DNA of 64,000 nucleotides, from positions 1-64,000 of the forward strand of contig JBAIYS010000004.1 in assembly GCA_036763105.1 (NCBI GenBank). The letters are read 5' to 3'. The notes beneath the pieces are model-generated. The model was given only the letters and a program-made list of their open reading frames with translations. It searched no databases and was not told the origin of the DNA. This document shows positions 44,176 through 52,547 of this stretch, piece after piece. Position 1 is the stretch's first letter. Each line of letters starts with the position of its first letter. The stretch is from Peptococcaceae bacterium 1198_IL3148. GTDB taxonomy: Bacteria; Bacillota; Desulfotomaculia; Desulfotomaculales; Desulfohalotomaculaceae. Position numbers and translations under genes: made by a program.

Positions 44176-44694
44176 ATGCGCAACATTGTATTAATTGGGT
44201 TTATGGGTTGCGGAAAAAGTGCTGTCGGTAGAAAACTTGCTTCCAGATTAAAATTGAAGCATTTAGATACTGATAATGAAATTGAGAAAGTTGCTGGTAA
44301 AACAGTGGCACAAATATTTGCTAAGGACGGGCCCATTAGGTTTAGATCGGAAGAGACTTTGTTATTAAAAAAACTGGTTGGCAAGCAAAATTTAGTAATT
44401 TCCACCGGCGGTGGAATAATGCTGGTACCAGAAAATGTAGAGTTATTACAGCGAGATGGTATTTTAATTCATTTATATGCTGATGAAGAGGTGATTTACA
44501 AACGGGTTAAAGGCAAGCGTAACCGGCCGTTATTAAATAAGGGAGACTTGAAACAAAGAATTAAAGAATTGCTGCAGGAACGACGGAATGCCTATGATGT
44601 CGCTGAATTGACCATTGATACCGGCAAATATACATTGGATGAGATAACAGAACAAATAGTTGAGTATCTAAAGGAAAGGAAATATTTGGGTTAA
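44176..44694 (+). CDS. aroK: Shikimate kinase AroK
   Basis: A 172-residue kinase phosphorylating shikimate. Walker A is GFMGCGKS (7-14), then DTDNEIEK and STGGGIM carry substrate contacts, and the lid region has RNRPLLN. The gene is 70 bp after aroE; that gap contains only a 21-codon ORF with no support. It is followed four bases later by the prepilin peptidase gene, linking the aromatic and pilus clusters in one transcript. Confidence 0.95.
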   Translation: MRNIVLIGFMGCGKSAVGRKLASRLKLKHLDTDNEIEKVAGKTVAQIFAKDGPIRFRSEETLLLKKLVGKQNLVISTGGGIMLVPENVELLQRDGILIHLYADEEVIYKRVKGKRNRPLLNKGDLKQRIKELLQERRNAYDVAELTIDTGKYTLDEITEQIVEYLKERKYLG

Positions 44695-44698
44695 TAAT

Positions 44699-45445
44699 AT
44701 GTACTTTATGTGCCTGTCCTTTATATTGGGATTAGTAATCGGTAGCTTTTTAAATGTCTGCATATTTAGGATACCCCAGGGTATTTCGATTGTTGCCCCA
44801 CCATCCTACTGTCCCAAATGTAACCGTCGCCTGGGAGTACTTGACCTGGTGCCGTTACTGAGTTACTTATTTCTGAAAGGACAGTGTCGTTATTGTGGTG
44901 ATAAAATTTCACCTCGCTATTTTCTGGTGGAATTATTTTGCGGGGTGGGGTTTTTTGTTTTATTTTTGCAGTTTGGTTTCACTCTCCAATATTTATTGGC
45001 AACCCTTTTGTTTAGTGGGTTGTTGGCGATTTCTCTCATTGACTATGACCATCAACTTATCCCTGATCAGATTAACTTGGTACTGTTATTGGCTGGCATT
45101 TCTCTGTTAGCTTTACAGTCTAGGGCGGTGTTGGTAAACGGGCTGTTAGGGGCGCTGGTTGGCTTTGGAGCACTGTTTGTTGTGGCGGTGGTTTCTAAAG
45201 GCGGCATGGGCGGCGGTGATGTAAAACTGGCCGGGGTATTGGGGCTATACTTGGGATGGCCCAATATTTTAATGGCGCTGTTTTTGTCCTTTATAATTGG
45301 TTCAGTTATTGGCTTGACATGGGCTGCCGTTAAACAAAAAAGCTTGAAAACAGCTTTACCCTTTGGGCCGTTCCTTAGTGTGGCTGCTATGCTGGTACTA
45401 CTTTGGGGACAGGAAATTATTAGTTGGTACTGGAATTTGTTTTAA
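44699..45445 (+). CDS. pilD: Prepilin peptidase (type IV leader peptidase, A24)
   Basis: A 248-residue polytopic membrane aspartyl protease and N-methylase that matures type IV prepilins. The N-terminal cytoplasmic loop has two CxxC pairs (CPKCNRR and CRYCGDK). The catalytic Asps lie in SLIDYDHQLIPDQ and the GMGGGDVKLAG motif (GxGD). Seven or eight hydrophobic segments fit the family. It opens the pilus cluster and is translationally close to aroK. Confidence 0.94.
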   Translation: MYFMCLSFILGLVIGSFLNVCIFRIPQGISIVAPPSYCPKCNRRLGVLDLVPLLSYLFLKGQCRYCGDKISPRYFLVELFCGVGFFVLFLQFGFTLQYLLATLLFSGLLAISLIDYDHQLIPDQINLVLLLAGISLLALQSRAVLVNGLLGALVGFGALFVVAVVSKGGMGGGDVKLAGVLGLYLGWPNILMALFLSFIIGSVIGLTWAAVKQKSLKTALPFGPFLSVAAMLVLLWGQEIISWYWNLF

Positions 45446-45481
45446 CATGATCTTAAGTAGCAGAAGTGGGGGAATGAAAAT

Positions 45482-46576
45482 ATGTGGCAGATTGATGAAT
45501 TGCTGACCCTGGCCATGAAAAACCAGGTTTCTGATGTGCACATTACTGTAGGTGTTGCCCCGATATTTAGGTTAAATGGGATATTAATGCCTTTGGATGG
45601 GCTGGAAATGGCCAACATGCTGGGCTTGGACACAAATAGTGTTGCTAAACTATCCCCAGAAGACACTGAACAGCTGGCTAAACAAATTATGAATCAGCAT
45701 CAGTATAAAAAATTTATTGAAACCGGTGACATAGATTTTCCCTATGAGATCCCCGGTGGCGGTAGATTTCGCGTAAATGCTTTTAAACAGCGGGGCAGTG
45801 CCGCTTTGGCCATTAGATTGATAAATGCCGATATCCTTTCCTTTCAGCAGTTGGGGTTACCCGATACTTTGGCCCATTTATGCCAGAAACCACGGGGATT
45901 GGTGCTGGTGACCGGGCCCACCGGTAGCGGTAAATCCACCACATTGGCAACCATGATCGATTATATTAATAATCATTATTGTCAACACATCATCACACTG
46001 GAAGATCCAATTGAATATGTGCATACTCACAAAAGGAGCATCGTCAATCAGCGGGAGGTGGGGAGAGATACCAAGGGTTTTGCCCACGCCCTGCGGTCGG
46101 CAATGCGAGAAGATCCCGATGTTATTCTGGTGGGAGAAATGAGGGACTTGGAAACCATTAGCATTGCCATCACCGCGGCTGAAACCGGCCACTTGGTTTT
46201 TGGTACGTTGCACACATCCAGTGCAGCCCAGACCATCGACCGGATTATTGATGTGTTTCCACCGCATCAACAACCACAAATTCGCGCGCAGTTGGCCAAT
46301 ACCGTCCTAGGGGTGCTGGCACAACAACTAATTCCCCGCATAGATAAACCCGGTCGGGTGGCGGCGTTAGAAGTGATGGTGGCAACACCCGCCATACGCA
46401 ATCTAATTAGAGAGGGAAAAACCTATCAAATAATTTCTCAAATCCAGACCGGAGCCAAACACGGCATGCAATCACTGGATGCTTGTTTGCGGCAGTTGGC
46501 TATAAACCAAATAATTTCCCGGGAAGAAGCGATTAATCGAGCTGCTGACCCAGGGTCGTTGGAAAAAATGTTGTAA
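45482..46576 (+). CDS. pilT: Type IV pilus retraction ATPase PilT
   Basis: A 364-residue secretion-superfamily ATPase that powers pilus disassembly. Walker A is GPTGSGKST (about 144-152); the Asp box is ITLEDPIEYVH, Walker B is VILVGEMRD and the His box is TGHLVFGTLHTSSA. The diagnostic AIRNLIREGK motif near the C-terminus is PilT-specific and absent from PilB. Its N-terminus is the short DVHITVG PilT type. GTGGGGG precedes the ATG. A weak terminator follows, so the next genes may have their own promoter. Confidence 0.95.
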   Translation: MWQIDELLTLAMKNQVSDVHITVGVAPIFRLNGILMPLDGLEMANMLGLDTNSVAKLSPEDTEQLAKQIMNQHQYKKFIETGDIDFPYEIPGGGRFRVNAFKQRGSAALAIRLINADILSFQQLGLPDTLAHLCQKPRGLVLVTGPTGSGKSTTLATMIDYINNHYCQHIITLEDPIEYVHTHKRSIVNQREVGRDTKGFAHALRSAMREDPDVILVGEMRDLETISIAITAAETGHLVFGTLHTSSAAQTIDRIIDVFPPHQQPQIRAQLANTVLGVLAQQLIPRIDKPGRVAALEVMVATPAIRNLIREGKTYQIISQIQTGAKHGMQSLDACLRQLAINQIISREEAINRAADPGSLEKML

Positions 46577-46599
46577 AGGGGCCGCAGGGCCTCTTTTTA
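46576..46599 (+). terminator. Weak terminator-like hairpin after pilT
   Basis: AGGGGCC pairs with GGGCCTCT, allowing one G-T, around GCA, followed by TTTTTA. The 120 bp between this and pilC has no gene and may hold a promoter. Confidence 0.55.
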
Positions 46600-46719
46600 T
46601 TTACCCAAGTCATTCAATTTCTGATTAAACAATTTTTTGAATAATTTCAAGATTAAAGGAAGGAATAACACGCAATAGATAGAATGTTAGCAATATTTAT
46701 TTAACTGTGGTGTTGATAG

Positions 46720-47925
46720 ATGAAACGGACTTTTATTTATCGAGCTAAGGATATTAACGGCAATGTCCATGAAGGTACCATAGAGGCCGATAAAATGACC
46801 ACGGCAGTTAGTCAGTTGAGACAACAACAGTTATATATCACCAAGTTAAAGACTGTAACCCGGGGGATGTCACCGGCCGGTAAGGTATCCACCGGAGAGC
46901 TGGCGGCATTTTGTCGCCAATTGGCCACATTATTGCAGGCGGGAGTGCCGATTATCAGTGCTTTAAATGTCCTTGAAAGCCAGTTAATTAGTAAACCATT
47001 ACAAAGGGGCATCAGCACAGTAAGGGACAGCATTAGTAACGGTCAGCCAATGGCCACCGCCATGAAGCATTTACCGGATATTTTCCCCAATATTGTGGTC
47101 AGCATGGTGCAGGCAGGGGAACACAGTGGCCGGTTAGATAATGTATTGTACAATTTGGCTGATTATTTGGATCGGGAACAGGAAATCAAAGGGAAAGTTA
47201 AATCAGCAATTGTTTACCCATTGTTTATTGTTGTGTTGGCCGCCATGATGGTGATGTTTGTGCTGACCTTTGTGCTGCCCAATTATGTGCACATGCTCAA
47301 TCAATTTAATTTGGAATTGCCATTAATTACCCGGGTATTGATTAAAACCAGCAGTTTTATGGTGGGTTATTGGTACCTGTTGTTTTTGCTGATTGCTGCA
47401 GCACTATTATGCGGTTTCAAAGTCTATAATAATGGCCAGCTGCTAAAGGAAATCAAAGACAGGTACCTACTGCAATTGCCTATAGTTGGTAGGATTTACC
47501 ACAAAATGTTGATTGCCAGATTTTGCCATACTCTGGCACTGTTGCTCCGTTCGGGAGTGCCACTTATACAGGCATTAACTTTGGTAAGGAATGTGGTGGA
47601 CAATGTGATGTTTGCCCAAGCTGTGGATAGCGCCCTAATGGCACTGCAACGTGGTGACACGCTGGCAGGTTCGCTGGGCAAGAGTAATCTATTCCATCAA
47701 ACGGTTGTTCAAATGATTGCCATTGGTGAACAGAGTGGTCAACTGGATCAACAGTTGGCCCTGATTGCCACGGTGGAGGAACGGGATGTCAGTGCCGCCA
47801 TATCTAAAATTTCGCCATTAATGGAGCCAATTTTACTGCTCATTACCAGCGTGATTGTCGGCATTATTTTAATAGCTATCATGCTGCCAATATTTAAAAG
47901 TCTGGGAGCAGCGGCAAGTTTTTGA
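46720..47925 (+). CDS. pilC: Type IV pilus inner-membrane platform protein PilC
   Basis: A 401-residue GspF-superfamily protein with three transmembrane helices (about 170-195, 220-240 and 370-395). It has two T2SSF repeats marked by FCRQLATLLQAGVPIISAL (about 66-84) and FCHTLALLLRSGVPLIQALT (about 268). Each is followed by a 'ML..GE.SG.LD' motif (MVQAGEHSGRLD and MIAIGEQSGQLD). It anchors the assembly/retraction ATPases to the pilus base. No other PilC is present. Confidence 0.95.
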   Translation: MKRTFIYRAKDINGNVHEGTIEADKMTTAVSQLRQQQLYITKLKTVTRGMSPAGKVSTGELAAFCRQLATLLQAGVPIISALNVLESQLISKPLQRGISTVRDSISNGQPMATAMKHLPDIFPNIVVSMVQAGEHSGRLDNVLYNLADYLDREQEIKGKVKSAIVYPLFIVVLAAMMVMFVLTFVLPNYVHMLNQFNLELPLITRVLIKTSSFMVGYWYLLFLLIAAALLCGFKVYNNGQLLKEIKDRYLLQLPIVGRIYHKMLIARFCHTLALLLRSGVPLIQALTLVRNVVDNVMFAQAVDSALMALQRGDTLAGSLGKSNLFHQTVVQMIAIGEQSGQLDQQLALIATVEERDVSAAISKISPLMEPILLLITSVIVGIILIAIMLPIFKSLGAAASF

Positions 47926-47942
47926 TTTAGAGGTGAGGAGAG

Positions 47943-48437
47943 ATGTTGGAAAAGCTACTGGGCATTAGAAAAAACCAACAGGGTTTTACTATGGTGGAAT
48001 TGATGGTGGTAATAGTGATCATTGGCATTTTGTCCGCCATTGCCATTCCCAATTTTTCCGGACAAATTGAGCGGGCTAAAATTGGTAGAGCGGTGGCAGA
48101 TTTAAAATCTGTTAAAAATTTGGTGGAACTTTATAAGTTGGAAAATGGTAAGTACCCCACAACCAATGATTTTAAAGAACTAATGGAGGATAATGGGCTA
48201 ACGGGATGGGGTAATTCTGATAACCCTATGAAAGACCCTTGGGACAGAGCATATTATTACTGTGTAAATGAGGGTTTTAGCGAATATTATTTGTGGTCAG
48301 AGGGTCCAGAAGAAGGGGCTAATGATGCTGACAACATAGTGGCATCGGAGGCTAGTCAAGAGCCATTAAAGGATCAAGCTAAACCGGTCACAAACGGTAT
48401 GAAGCAATCATCTTCGCTAACCGGCACAACACCATAA
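47943..48437 (+). CDS. Major prepilin-like protein (type IV pilin, GspG-like)
   Basis: A 164-residue prepilin. The cleavage motif QQGFTMVELMVVIVIIGI has G/F at about residues 15/16 and Glu at +5. It is followed by IAIPNFSGQIERAKIGRA and the ENGKYPT segment of major pseudopilins. The C-terminal globular part has the WDRAYYYCVNEG segment. It is the first prepilin after pilC, behind GGTGAGGAG, and is the best candidate for the main pilus or pseudopilus subunit. Confidence 0.9.
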   Translation: MLEKLLGIRKNQQGFTMVELMVVIVIIGILSAIAIPNFSGQIERAKIGRAVADLKSVKNLVELYKLENGKYPTTNDFKELMEDNGLTGWGNSDNPMKDPWDRAYYYCVNEGFSEYYLWSEGPEEGANDADNIVASEASQEPLKDQAKPVTNGMKQSSSLTGTTP

Positions 48438-48441
48438 ACTC

Positions 48442-48915
48442 ATGAAAAGAATGATTAATTGCCACCAGGGCTTTTCACTGATCGAATTAACCACCACTAT
48501 GGCCATCGTTGCTATTTTGTTGATGTTGGCGGCCCCCACTTATCATAATCACCTACATGAAAAGCGTTTAGAATCTGCGGCGGTTCAGATTGCCAGTGAT
48601 ATTAGGCATGTACAGCAATTGGCACTGGCAACCGAAAGCCCTTCATATCAAATTAGATTTTATCTCAATAATGGCTATTATCAAACGGTGTTGGGTACCA
48701 AAGTGTTGAACACAGGTTATGTGCCAAATGGGGTGAAAATTTCCTATGTCTATTTTAACAATGATTCTTCATATAGACATACATTGCGCATTAATGCCAG
48801 GGGACTTCCCACTCCCATAGGTGGTCACATCTTACTGTCTTCGGGTGATAAAATAAAGTATGTTATTGTGGCCAGTGTCACTGGTCGGGTGCGGGTTAGT
48901 GATAAACTTGAATAG
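48442..48915 (+). CDS. Minor prepilin (GspH/FimT-like)
   Basis: A 157-residue minor pilin. The prepilin motif is QGFSLIELTTTMAIVAILL, and ASDIRHVQQLALATE (about 52-66) is the GspH/FimT helix. The C-terminal beta part ends GRVRVSD. It starts five bases after the preceding prepilin without a clear ribosome site, suggesting translational coupling. Confidence 0.88.
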   Translation: MKRMINCHQGFSLIELTTTMAIVAILLMLAAPTYHNHLHEKRLESAAVQIASDIRHVQQLALATESPSYQIRFYLNNGYYQTVLGTKVLNTGYVPNGVKISYVYFNNDSSYRHTLRINARGLPTPIGGHILLSSGDKIKYVIVASVTGRVRVSDKLE

Positions 48916-48933
48916 CGAGGTGTTAATAATAAA

Positions 48934-49287
48934 GTGTTTGCTGACAAAAGGGGCATGACGCTGTTGGAAACAGTGGTGACAATGACAGTAATTATTGTGG
49001 TACTGGTGCCGTTAACTAACCTTTACTTGCAAACTAAACACCTATCAAAGGCCAGTTTATCCGAAACCCAGGGACTGTATAGGGCTCAAAGTATTTTAGA
49101 AGAGCAGAAGGCCGTGGATTTTAATGCGGTTACTGCCACCAATTGGATAGAGGTGGAGGACGGGCGGTATAGAATTTTGGTAACCGCTAATGACGATGTT
49201 CTTAAAGTAGTGACAATTAATTTTCAGTATCCCCCAGCGGTATATAACGAAGAAATTTTCCTAACTATGTACAAAGCAAACAGGTGA
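48934..49287 (+). CDS. Minor prepilin (GspI/PilV-like)
   Basis: A 117-residue minor pilin. The prepilin motif RGMTLLETVVTMTVIIVVL replaces the usual GF with GM while keeping Glu at +5. A short hydrophobic helix and a small beta-rich head follow, typical of GspI/PilV types. The GTG at 48934 is chosen; GAGGTG lies 12 bases upstream, a loose spacing. It is in a string of four small pilins. Confidence 0.82.
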   Translation: MFADKRGMTLLETVVTMTVIIVVLVPLTNLYLQTKHLSKASLSETQGLYRAQSILEEQKAVDFNAVTATNWIEVEDGRYRILVTANDDVLKVVTINFQYPPAVYNEEIFLTMYKANR

Positions 49288-49291
49288 TTGT

Positions 49292-49822
49292 ATGAACAGG
49301 TATTGTCACCAGCAAGGTTTTACGTTATTAGAAATAATGACGGCAACCACCATCGCGGCGGTATTAATGGGTTGTATTCTTACCTTTATGATTCAAGGAA
49401 ATATCATGCTACAAACCAGCAAGCAAGAAAATGAGCTACAGCAAAGTTTAGCCATTGGCATGGACAAGATTACCCGGGAGCTTTTAACCGGTGATCAACT
49501 AAGGTTTGCTGATAATCAGTTGGGGTATCAGCCCGATAAGGATGACAGAGTGCTCACCTTTATCTGTGATAAAAATTTGGTTCGGTACTATGTTGATCAA
49601 CAACGTGAATTGAGCAGAAGTTATAGAGGGGTAGGTTTGCCCATTGCTAGCCATGTTAAATATTTAAGGATAGAATATTTTGATGTCAACGGCGAACAAA
49701 TCAGCGCTGGCACACCTGCTGGGTCAGTGGTGAGAGTTAAAATACAGCTCATTGGCAGCATGCCGGGGATAAAGGATACAACTTTAACCAGTGCGGTGAC
49801 GTTGCGTACTGCAAACCCTTAA
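49292..49822 (+). CDS. Minor prepilin (GspJ/PilW-like)
   Basis: A 176-residue minor pilin. The prepilin motif is QQGFTLLEIMTATTIAAVL, then TSKQENELQQSLAIGMDKIT leads to a GspJ-like head (RELLTGDQL, later YLRIEYFDVNG). It begins four bases after the previous gene behind CAGGTG. It probably belongs to the tip or priming complex of the pilus. Confidence 0.86.
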   Translation: MNRYCHQQGFTLLEIMTATTIAAVLMGCILTFMIQGNIMLQTSKQENELQQSLAIGMDKITRELLTGDQLRFADNQLGYQPDKDDRVLTFICDKNLVRYYVDQQRELSRSYRGVGLPIASHVKYLRIEYFDVNGEQISAGTPAGSVVRVKIQLIGSMPGIKDTTLTSAVTLRTANP

Positions 49823-49843
49823 AAATAGAATGTGGGTGGGATT

Positions 49844-50335
49844 ATGTATGTAAATAACCAACGTGGTCATTTGTTGTTGTTAACCATGGTGGTAATGGCA
49901 GTTGTTTCTATATCCGCCACCACTGGTTTATATATATCCTTCAATGCTCGCACAGACAGTTTGTTAGTTAAAGAAAAAATACAAGCCTATTACATTGCCG
50001 ATGGAGGAATTGAATTAGCATTGACAAAACTGCAACAGGATGTTGACTGGAGCAAGTGGGTGCCAGGAACCACCCAGTGGCTGATAACAGAACCAATGCT
50101 TTTTTCAGATAAAGTTAAAGATGGAGTTATAGAAAGTATAAAGATTAAAACGCTAACTAAAACAGAGATTGAAACTGAAGTAAAGCTTAGGGTAGAGATA
50201 ACGTCCAAAGGAGTTTATCGACAAGCTCAAAAAACCTTGGTGGTGACGGCGGAACTGATAAGAGTAGGGCCATTAACCGAGGTTAAAATAACCGGTTGGA
50301 AAGAATTATATCCGGTTTTTGTTTCTAATACTTAG
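49844..50335 (+). CDS. PilX-like pilus-associated protein
   Basis: A 163-residue protein. A transmembrane helix near the N-terminus (LLLLTMVVMAVVSISATTG, about 9-27) and the following AYYIADGGIELALTKLQQD motif match PilX/PulK-type pilus assembly proteins. It has no classic GF[T/S]xxE prepilin site. The C-terminus is beta-rich. The ATG at 49844 lies behind GGGTGGG; the upstream GTG at 49832 is inside that site. Confidence 0.75.
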   Translation: MYVNNQRGHLLLLTMVVMAVVSISATTGLYISFNARTDSLLVKEKIQAYYIADGGIELALTKLQQDVDWSKWVPGTTQWLITEPMLFSDKVKDGVIESIKIKTLTKTEIETEVKLRVEITSKGVYRQAQKTLVVTAELIRVGPLTEVKITGWKELYPVFVSNT

Positions 50336-50346
50336 GGGTGAGTATT

Positions 50347-51246
50347 TTGAAACTTTCATGGCTTTTTAAGGGTGATAGCTTAATTGGAGTGGATATCGGG
50401 CTACATAGCGTTAAGATAACCCAACTAAAGTTAAAACGTGGGTATCCGGAAATTATTGGCTTAGCCAGCGTAACTGCTGATATAAATGAAATGGATACAG
50501 AAGCATTAGCGGTGGCACTGGCTGAGGTTTTTAGCCAAATTAACTATCAAGGCCAACCTGTTACTGCCACCTTAAATGGGGAACAACTGATTACCAGAAT
50601 TGTGATGGTACCTCAAATGAGTGACAGTGAATTGCAAACCAACATGTTTTATGAAGCTGCCGAATTGTTACCGAATGAGACAGCGGATTGGGTTATTCGC
50701 CATACGGTTTTGAATAACCAGGCAGATAAGCAGGGCTTAATGCAAGTTTTATTAATTGCCGCACCTCGCCAGCAGGTGCTTTTATTTTATCAGGCCTTTA
50801 AAATGGCCGGTATAAAATTGACGGTCATTGATATCCCCTATTATGCCCTATGGCGCCTGTATGGTAATTTGCCAATCAACCCCAATGATAGTGTTCTTAT
50901 TATCAACCTAGAAGTTGACCACGCCCAATTGGTTGTGGTGCGGCAGAACATTATTCAACATGTCCGTTCTATCCGGTTTAGTAAAGAAAACTTAATCAAC
51001 GAACTGGAACGTTATTTAGCAATCTACCAGGTACAACAAAGTAACTATCCAATAAAACAGATTATTCTTACTGGCGAGATCAGTGGAATGTCAGACATAG
51101 CACAGGTTGTAAACCAAGGGTTGAACATCAAGGTTGAAATTGGCCGACCGAACTTACCGATGGGTGAACAAGCAAATAATAAAAATATCGACCTGGCCAG
51201 CTATTCCATTGCCATTGGCTCGGCATTGAGAGGGGTTGGGCATTGA
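50347..51246 (+). CDS. pilM: Type IV pilus assembly protein PilM
   Basis: A 299-residue actin-like ATPase on the cytoplasmic face of the pilus complex. It begins with the DSLIGVDIGLHSVKITQL phosphate-1 motif, with TLNGEQLITRIVMVPQM and the IINLEVDHAQLVVV strand further on; AIGSALRGVGH at the end is the ALGLALRG-like PilM terminus. The TTG at 50347 has AGGGGTG six bases upstream; the GTG at 50338 is inside it. It overlaps pilN by a few bases. Confidence 0.92.
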   Translation: MKLSWLFKGDSLIGVDIGLHSVKITQLKLKRGYPEIIGLASVTADINEMDTEALAVALAEVFSQINYQGQPVTATLNGEQLITRIVMVPQMSDSELQTNMFYEAAELLPNETADWVIRHTVLNNQADKQGLMQVLLIAAPRQQVLLFYQAFKMAGIKLTVIDIPYYALWRLYGNLPINPNDSVLIINLEVDHAQLVVVRQNIIQHVRSIRFSKENLINELERYLAIYQVQQSNYPIKQIILTGEISGMSDIAQVVNQGLNIKVEIGRPNLPMGEQANNKNIDLASYSIAIGSALRGVGH

Positions 51247-51830
51247 TGTATAAAACAAATTTACTGCCTCGAGATTTGCAACCCCAACCGGCAATTAATA
51301 AGCAGCGGCTGATGCGGATGCTAACGGTGGCTTTATTAGGGTGTTTCATTGCTGGTAGTTATATTTTTCTGGTCATTGACATTCACCTTAAGCAACAAAT
51401 GCTAACTTCGTTGCGGCAGGAGGCCAGCACCGGGGAGCTGGCCACAAAAAAATTAGTCCAAATCCAAAAAGAGCGGCAGCAAAATGAAGAAGTTATCAAT
51501 AAACTGCAGCAAATAATTAGCAATAATATTAACTGGCATGACTTGCTTAACGATGTCAACCAATGTTTGCCTACCGATACATGGTTTACGGCCATTAGCT
51601 TATCAACCATTGAAGCAAAGGATGATGAGTTGCCAAATCAGTTGCTGGTTTTTAACGGCAACAGTACCAATCTATCATCCATTGGAGTTTTTATCTATAA
51701 TTTACAACAGCTAACCTATTTCAGCGGGGTTTACCTTGATTATGCTAAAGAATTGGATTCACCAGCAACACCCCCATTGTTAACCTTTAAGATCTCGGTT
51801 ACTTTCTCTGGGGGTGATAACATTGAATAG
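51246..51830 (+). CDS. pilN: Type IV pilus assembly protein PilN
   Basis: A 194-residue bitopic membrane protein: a short NLLPRDLQPQ cytoplasmic leader (the conserved INLLP motif for PilM binding), a transmembrane helix (about 22-44), a coiled coil and a Fimbrial_assembly head with NWHDLLNDVNQCLPTDTWFT. It starts at the ATG overlapping the pilM stop (TTGATG) and links PilM to PilO. Confidence 0.9.
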   Translation: MYKTNLLPRDLQPQPAINKQRLMRMLTVALLGCFIAGSYIFLVIDIHLKQQMLTSLRQEASTGELATKKLVQIQKERQQNEEVINKLQQIISNNINWHDLLNDVNQCLPTDTWFTAISLSTIEAKDDELPNQLLVFNGNSTNLSSIGVFIYNLQQLTYFSGVYLDYAKELDSPATPPLLTFKISVTFSGGDNIE

Positions 51831-52488
51831 GTTTACCACCAGAGAAAAATCACTATTGGCTATCCTTGGGGGTTTAATACTTTTAACATTGCTTTATTAT
51901 CTATTAGTGCCTCAGATCAATGAGTATCGGCGACTTTGTGATGATATTGAACAGACTATCAAAAGGTGTGACCAACTAACAAAAATTAATGAAGAATTAA
52001 TAGTGGAACAAAATAAACTGTTTGCAAGCCGATATCAATTGCAGAATTTGCAGCGGTCCTTTAATATGGAACTAATTGATGGCGGATTATATGTTAAATT
52101 GGCAGAGGGGGCCAACAACCACCGAGTGACAATCAAAGAAATAGTGGCCCAAAAGGTGATAGATTGTGATATTTACCTACAGTTACCGATAACCATCGGT
52201 GTGAGCGGTGATTTTTCTGATATATTGGCATACATACAGTGGTTAGAGAATATCAATGAATTGGCAAATTTCAGTGAAATAACTCAATTTACAATTGAAC
52301 CGGACCAAAATATAGTAGAAAGTGGTGGGAGAGTAAACACTAGGCTGACACTCTCGCTATACTCTAATGTTAACCCCGAGGTTCGGATGCAGATTGAAAC
52401 AAACGGACCGGTAGGCAGAAGTAATGGATTTGTTCCAGCAACGGAGTACCATTATTTGCATAATAACCAGCAAAACGGTGGACAATAA
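51823..52488 (+). CDS. pilO: Type IV pilus assembly protein PilO
   Basis: About 221 residues. A transmembrane helix (about 13-32) is followed by a coiled coil (about 35-75) and a ferredoxin-like PilO domain (LPITIGVSGDFSDILAYIQWLENI at about 125-150). It pairs with PilN in the periplasm-equivalent space. The TTG at 51823 behind GGGGGTG is preferred to the in-site GTG at 51814. PilP and PilQ are missing, as expected in a monoderm. Confidence 0.85.
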   Translation: MNRFTTREKSLLAILGGLILLTLLYYLLVPQINEYRRLCDDIEQTIKRCDQLTKINEELIVEQNKLFASRYQLQNLQRSFNMELIDGGLYVKLAEGANNHRVTIKEIVAQKVIDCDIYLQLPITIGVSGDFSDILAYIQWLENINELANFSEITQFTIEPDQNIVESGGRVNTRLTLSLYSNVNPEVRMQIETNGPVGRSNGFVPATEYHYLHNNQQNGGQ

Positions 52489-52547
52489 ACTAGCATCGGT
52501 CTAATATATTAATTAAGGCTCCGAGAGGTAGGTGTTCATTTAAATAT

